Shown here one piece after another: positions 59,573-64,000 of a DNA stretch of 64,000 bases (position 1 is its first letter; every line of letters starts with the position of its first letter). Source of the stretch: Variovorax sp. (GTDB lineage: Bacteria > Pseudomonadota > Gammaproteobacteria > Burkholderiales > Burkholderiaceae_C). The stretch spans positions 1 through 64,000 of the forward strand of contig SEGS01000007.1 in assembly GCA_004210915.1 (NCBI GenBank), read 5' to 3'. Both the position numbers and the translations under genes were made by a program. The notes below the pieces were generated by a model that saw nothing but the letters and a program-made list of their open reading frames with translations, searched no databases and had not been told where the DNA came from.

Positions 59573-60736
59573 ATGAAGAGCCTGATGCTGACCCTCACGC
59601 GCGGTGCCCTCGCCGCGGCGCTGACTGCTTGCGGCGCCGCGAGCGCTTTCGCGGCCGACCTCAAGGTCGGCCTGAGCGTTTCGCTCTCGGGCCCCAATTC
59701 GTCGCTGGGCGTGCCTTACGCCAAGGGCATGCAGGCCGCGCTGGCCTACAAGCCGGAAATCAACGGGCGCAAGGTGCAGCTCATCGTGCTGGACGATGGC
59801 TCGGACCCGACCACGGCCGGCCGCAATGCCCGCAAGCTGGTGGAAGAGGAGAAGGTCGACGTGCTGATGGGCACCTCGGGCGTGCCCGCAGCGATCGCGA
59901 TGGCACAGGTCGGCAAGGGTGCGCAGACGCCGATGATTGGCCTGACGCCCATCCTGCTCGACCCTGCCGAGAACGCCTGGGTGATGACGGTGGCGCAACC
60001 CACGCAATTGATGATCGATGCGGTGGTGGAGCGCATGAAGCGCGACAACGTGAAGACTGTGGGCTACATCGGCTTCACGGACGCCTGGGGCGACCTGGTG
60101 TACGACGCGCTGATGAAGGCCGCGCCCGGCGCCGGCATCAAGGTGGTCAGCAACGAGCGTTATGCACGTGCCGACGCCTCGGTGACGGGGCAGGTGCTCA
60201 AGATCGTCGCCCTGCGGCCCGACGCCGTGATGACCGGTGGCGCCGGCACCCCTGGCGCGTTGCCTTTCCTGGCGCTGCAGGAGCGCGGCTTCAAGGGCAG
60301 CGTCTACGGTCAGCACGGCCTGATCAACCCCGACTTCGTGCGTGTCGTCGGCGCGGCGGGCCAGAACGCGTTGATGCCCACCGGCCCCGTCATCGTGGCC
60401 GAGCAATTGCCCGACAGCTACCCGACCAAGAAGATCGCCACCGACTTCCGCGCGATCTTCCAGAAGGTGAACAACGCACCGACCAGCGACGCGTTTTCCG
60501 CCTATTCCTTCGACGGCTGGCTCGTGTTTGCCGACGCGGCCGCGCGTGCCATGAAGACCGCGGAGCCGGGGACGCCCGCCTTCCGGGTCGCTCTTCGCGA
60601 TGCGATCTTCAGCACCAACGAGGTGGTGGGCACGCACGGGGTCTACAGCTTCAAGCCCGGCAGCCTGTACGGCGTGGACCAGCGCGCACGGGTGATCGTC
60701 AAGCTCGAGAACGGTCAATGGAAGCTCGCCCCTTGA
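59573..60736 (+). CDS. LivK-type ABC transporter substrate-binding protein (copy 3)
   Basis: 'DLKVGLSVSLSGPNSSLGVPYAKGMQAALAYKPEINGRKVQLIVLDDGSDPTTAGRNARKLV'. Confidence 0.92.
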   Translation: MKSLMLTLTRGALAAALTACGAASAFAADLKVGLSVSLSGPNSSLGVPYAKGMQAALAYKPEINGRKVQLIVLDDGSDPTTAGRNARKLVEEEKVDVLMGTSGVPAAIAMAQVGKGAQTPMIGLTPILLDPAENAWVMTVAQPTQLMIDAVVERMKRDNVKTVGYIGFTDAWGDLVYDALMKAAPGAGIKVVSNERYARADASVTGQVLKIVALRPDAVMTGGAGTPGALPFLALQERGFKGSVYGQHGLINPDFVRVVGAAGQNALMPTGPVIVAEQLPDSYPTKKIATDFRAIFQKVNNAPTSDAFSAYSFDGWLVFADAAARAMKTAEPGTPAFRVALRDAIFSTNEVVGTHGVYSFKPGSLYGVDQRARVIVKLENGQWKLAP

Positions 60737-60776
60737 ACCGCCCCACGCCCACCAAGCACTGCAGGAGAGTCTTTCT

Positions 60777-61832
60777 ATGACATGGGACGTGGCGCTGATC
60801 CTCGTCACCGATGGCCTGGCCAACGGTGCCGTCTATCTGCTGGCCGGACTCGGCCTGGTACTGATCTTTTCGGTCACGCGGGTGGTCTTCGTGCCCTTCG
60901 GCGACATCGCGGCTTTTGCCGCGCTGTCGCTGGCGGCTTTCGAAACCGGCCGCGTGCCGGCCACCATCGGCATGGTTGCCGTGCTCGCTGCACTGGCACT
61001 GGCCACCGAAATCGGCAGCCTCTGGCGGCGCGGCGAACTGGCGCGCATTCCCAGGGCCTTCCTGACGTGGGGCGTGCTGCCGGCCATCCCGTGCGTGTTG
61101 GCCTGGCTGGCCGCGCGACCCGGCGTCCCGGTGGCCGTCCACATCGCGGTGGCGGTGCTGCTGGTGGTGCCCATCGCGCCGCTGCTCGCCCGCGTGGTGT
61201 TTCAGCCGATCGCCGATGCCTCGGTGCTGGTGCTGCTGATCGTGTCGCTGGCGCTGCACTTCTTGCTGTCGGGCCTGGGCTTGTTGTTCTTCGGTCCGGA
61301 AGGCTCGCGCACGACACCGCTCACGAGCGCGGTCTTCACGCTGGGCGATGGGTTCACCGTCAGCGGGCAGGTGGTGTTGATGGTGGGGGCGGCGATCGTG
61401 TTGAGCGGGCTGTTCTTCCTGGTGTTCGAGCGCACGGTCGCGGGCAAGGCCCTGCGTGCGACCGCCGTCAACCGCGTGGGCGCCCGGCTCGTGGGCATCC
61501 GGCCGGTGCGCACGGCGCTGCTGGCCTACGGCTGCGCCTCGCTGCTGGCCGGGCTGATCGGCGTGCTGATCGCACCGGTGACCACGATGTACTACGACTC
61601 CGGTTTCATCATCGGCCTCAAGGCCTTCGTGGCCGCGATCATCGGCGGCCTGGTCAGCTACCCGGTCACGGCGCTGGGCGCGCTCGCGGTCGGCGTGCTG
61701 GAGAGTTTCGCTTCCTTCTGGAGCGGCGCCCTGAAGGACGTGATCGTGTTCAGCCTGCTGATTCCCGTGCTGATGTTGCGCTCGTTCATGGCCGTTCATT
61801 CGGAAGAGGAAGAAGACGAGGTGGAGCAATGA
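60777..61832 (+). CDS. Branched-chain-amino-acid-type ABC permease (LivH family)
   Basis: '[24 protein letters not shown]', '[43 protein letters not shown]'. Confidence 0.9.
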   Translation: MTWDVALILVTDGLANGAVYLLAGLGLVLIFSVTRVVFVPFGDIAAFAALSLAAFETGRVPATIGMVAVLAALALATEIGSLWRRGELARIPRAFLTWGVLPAIPCVLAWLAARPGVPVAVHIAVAVLLVVPIAPLLARVVFQPIADASVLVLLIVSLALHFLLSGLGLLFFGPEGSRTTPLTSAVFTLGDGFTVSGQVVLMVGAAIVLSGLFFLVFERTVAGKALRATAVNRVGARLVGIRPVRTALLAYGCASLLAGLIGVLIAPVTTMYYDSGFIIGLKAFVAAIIGGLVSYPVTALGALAVGVLESFASFWSGALKDVIVFSLLIPVLMLRSFMAVHSEEEEDEVEQ

Positions 61833-63613
61833 ACGCGACACACAAGCGCATCGCGGTGGCCGTGGTGGTCCTGCTGCTGGCCCTGGTGCCTGCGGTGGCT
61901 GGCAGCTTCACGGTCTCGCTGCTCAACGACATCGGCATCGGCGCCCTGGTGGCCCTGGGCCTGGTGCTGCTCACCGGGGTCGGCGGCGCCACCTCTTTCG
62001 GTCAGGCGGCTTTCGTGGGCATCGCGGCCTACGCGACGGCGTGGCTGACGACTGCGCAGGGGCTGTCGCCCTGGCTGGGGCTGCTGTTCGCGCTGCTGCT
62101 GACCGGCCTGTCGGCCCTCGCCATCGGCATGCTCACGCTGCGGCTGGGCGGGCACTTCCTGCCGCTGAGCACGATCGCGTGGGGGCTCTCGATCGCGATG
62201 CTGTTCGGCAACATCGACGGGCTGGGGCGCCACACGGGTCTGTCGGGCATCCCGCCGCTGCATCTGGGCGGCTGGTCGCTGGCCGATCCCCGCTCGATGT
62301 ATTACCTGATCTGGGTCGTTGTCGGCATCGCCTGCCTGTTCAGCCACAACCTGCTGCAGTCGCGGCCGGGCCGGGCGATCCGGGGCCTGCGCGGAGGTGC
62401 CACCTTGCTGGCCAGCGTCGGTGCCGATGCCTACCGGGTGCGCCTGACGCTGTTCGTCACGGCCGCCCTGTTCGCCGGCCTGGCGGGCTGGCTCTACGCG
62501 CACATGAACCGCTTCGTCAGCCCGTCACCCTTCGAGGTGCGGGCCAGCATCGAGTACCTGCTGATGGCGGTGGCCGGCGGCCTTGGCAGCCTGGCCGGCG
62601 CGCTGGTCGGCGCGGCGCTGGTCCTGGTGCTCAAGAACAGCCTGCAGGATGTGCTGCCCATGTTCACGCAGCGCGCAGGCCAGCTCGAAGCGGTGGCGTT
62701 CGCGACCCTGTTCATCCTGCTGCTGCACTTCGCGCGCGGCGGCGTCATGGGGTTGTTGCGGCGCTGGACGCCCCTGGGCCGCCTCGGGCGCGGTGCGGCA
62801 CGGCAAGACGTTCCGGCCGTGGAGCCGCTGCCCCATCGCCAGTTGCCCGCGCGGGGCACGCCGGTGTTGTCGGTGGAAGGCGCGGTCAAGCGCTTCGGCG
62901 GCCTGGTGGCCGTGAACGAGGTGAGCTTCGACGTCAAGGCGGGCGAGATCGTGGGATTGATCGGCCCCAACGGCGCCGGCAAGTCCACCATGTTCAACCT
63001 GTTGACCTGCACCACGCCGATGACGGCGGGCAAGGTGCGCTTCCTCGACCAGGACATCGGCGGCATGCCGCAGCGGCAGGTCGCACGGCTGGGACTGGCG
63101 CGCACCTTCCAGCACGTCAAGCTGCGACCGCACATGAGCCTCTTGGACAACGTGGCGCTGGGCGCGCATTCGCGCACCCATGCCGGCATCCTGAAGGCGG
63201 GCCTGCGCCTGGACCGCGTGGAAGAGCGGCAGACCCTGCAGGAGGCGCAGCGCCAGCTCGACCGCATCGGTCTGGGCGACCGGGCGCACGAGATGGCCGG
63301 CAGCCTGCCGCTGGGCACCCAGCGCATCCTGGAGATCGCGCGCGCGCTCGCGGCCGACCCGGTGCTGCTGGTGCTCGACGAGCCTGCGGCCGGTTTGCGG
63401 CGCAAGGAAAAGATGGCGCTGGGCGAACTGCTCAAGAAGCTGCGCGAGGAGGGCGTGACCATCCTCATCGTCGAACACGACATGGACTTCGTGATGAAAC
63501 TCGTGGACCGGCTGGTGGTGATGAACTTCGGCTCCAAGCTCGTCGAGGGCGTGCCGTCGGCCGTGCGTGCCGACGAGCGCGTGCAGGCCGCTTACCTGGG
63601 GAGCGTGGTATGA
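61829..63613 (+). CDS. Fused LivM permease / LivG ATPase
   Basis: N-terminal '[26 protein letters not shown]' permease; C-terminal '[23 protein letters not shown]...[55 protein letters not shown]'. Confidence 0.92.
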   Translation: MNATHKRIAVAVVVLLLALVPAVAGSFTVSLLNDIGIGALVALGLVLLTGVGGATSFGQAAFVGIAAYATAWLTTAQGLSPWLGLLFALLLTGLSALAIGMLTLRLGGHFLPLSTIAWGLSIAMLFGNIDGLGRHTGLSGIPPLHLGGWSLADPRSMYYLIWVVVGIACLFSHNLLQSRPGRAIRGLRGGATLLASVGADAYRVRLTLFVTAALFAGLAGWLYAHMNRFVSPSPFEVRASIEYLLMAVAGGLGSLAGALVGAALVLVLKNSLQDVLPMFTQRAGQLEAVAFATLFILLLHFARGGVMGLLRRWTPLGRLGRGAARQDVPAVEPLPHRQLPARGTPVLSVEGAVKRFGGLVAVNEVSFDVKAGEIVGLIGPNGAGKSTMFNLLTCTTPMTAGKVRFLDQDIGGMPQRQVARLGLARTFQHVKLRPHMSLLDNVALGAHSRTHAGILKAGLRLDRVEERQTLQEAQRQLDRIGLGDRAHEMAGSLPLGTQRILEIARALAADPVLLVLDEPAAGLRRKEKMALGELLKKLREEGVTILIVEHDMDFVMKLVDRLVVMNFGSKLVEGVPSAVRADERVQAAYLGSVV

Positions 63614-64000
63614 CCGCGATGCTGGAGATCGGCGACCTGCACGTGGCCTACGGGCAGGTCGAGGCCGTGCGCGGTGTGTCGCTGGAACTGCAACCGGGCC
63701 AGATCATCTCGGTGATCGGCCCCAACGGCGCGGGCAAGACCACGCTGCTGGCTGCTGCGATGGGGCTGTTGCCCTGCAAGGGAACGCTGCGCTTCGAAGG
63801 CGAAGACCTGCAAGGCGTCGACGTGGAGGCGCGCGTGGAACGCGGGCTGTGCCTCGTGCCCGAAAAGCGCGAACTCTTCGGCGAGCTGACGGTGCTCGAC
63901 AACCTGCAGCTCGGCGCTTACGCGCGACGGCTGCGCGGTGACGCGATGAAGCGGCAGCTCGACTCGGTGTACGGCCGCTTCCCGCGTCTGGCAGAGCGCC
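63610..64000 (+). CDS. LivF-type ABC ATPase (3' end outside window)
   Basis: '[61 protein letters not shown]', open to window edge. Confidence 0.92.
   Translation, partial: MTAMLEIGDLHVAYGQVEAVRGVSLELQPGQIISVIGPNGAGKTTLLAAAMGLLPCKGTLRFEGEDLQGVDVEARVERGLCLVPEKRELFGELTVLDNLQLGAYARRLRGDAMKRQLDSVYGRFPRLAER

Overview
This is a high-GC window, probably from a Comamonadaceae (Variovorax-like) chromosome, read entirely as protein-coding modules. No rRNA, tRNA, CRISPR array or transposon was found. (1) 0-7.5 kb: a LacI-regulated aromatic or keto-acid catabolic block with an intradiol dioxygenase, SDR, DUF849/BKACE, MDR reductase, cupin and two orphan Bug/TctC binding proteins. (2) 7.5-29 kb: a stress/energy block with GlgX, phosphoketolase, acetate kinase, UspA, a Ca2+-type P-ATPase, an internally deleted zinc-ADH remnant, a VIT/CCC1 protein, a 2714-aa cyclic-glucan synthase-like NdvB, and two Crp/Fnr regulators. 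A recurring palindrome, TCTGTGCG-N4-CGCACAGA, lies in its intergenic regions. (3) 29-38.5 kb: mostly housekeeping genes, including two NlpD-like degenerate LytM lipoproteins in tandem, an ABC exporter, creA, a NUDIX protein, FAH, maiA, pgeF, phaC and a thiolase. (4) 38.6-42.4 kb: an opine-dehydrogenase-like / 3-hydroxyacyl-CoA dehydrogenase / hydrolase / quinone reductase operon. (5) 42.4-64 kb: a large MarR-associated catabolic cluster with indolepyruvate ferredoxin oxidoreductase-like IorA/IorB, one ferredoxin reductase, two paralogous Rieske oxygenase alpha/beta pairs, an AMP-ligase, a thiolase, a DUF35-SDR fusion with degenerate SDR active-site motifs, an isatin-hydrolase/cyclase-like protein, an SDR, three LivK-type binding proteins and a Liv-type ABC transporter. 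Its composition suggests an iad-like indole-3-acetate (auxin) or related indole degradation locus. The two most interesting signals are the iad-like cluster and the palindrome-defined putative Crp/Fnr regulon. All functional calls come from reading sequence motifs; no database search was run.
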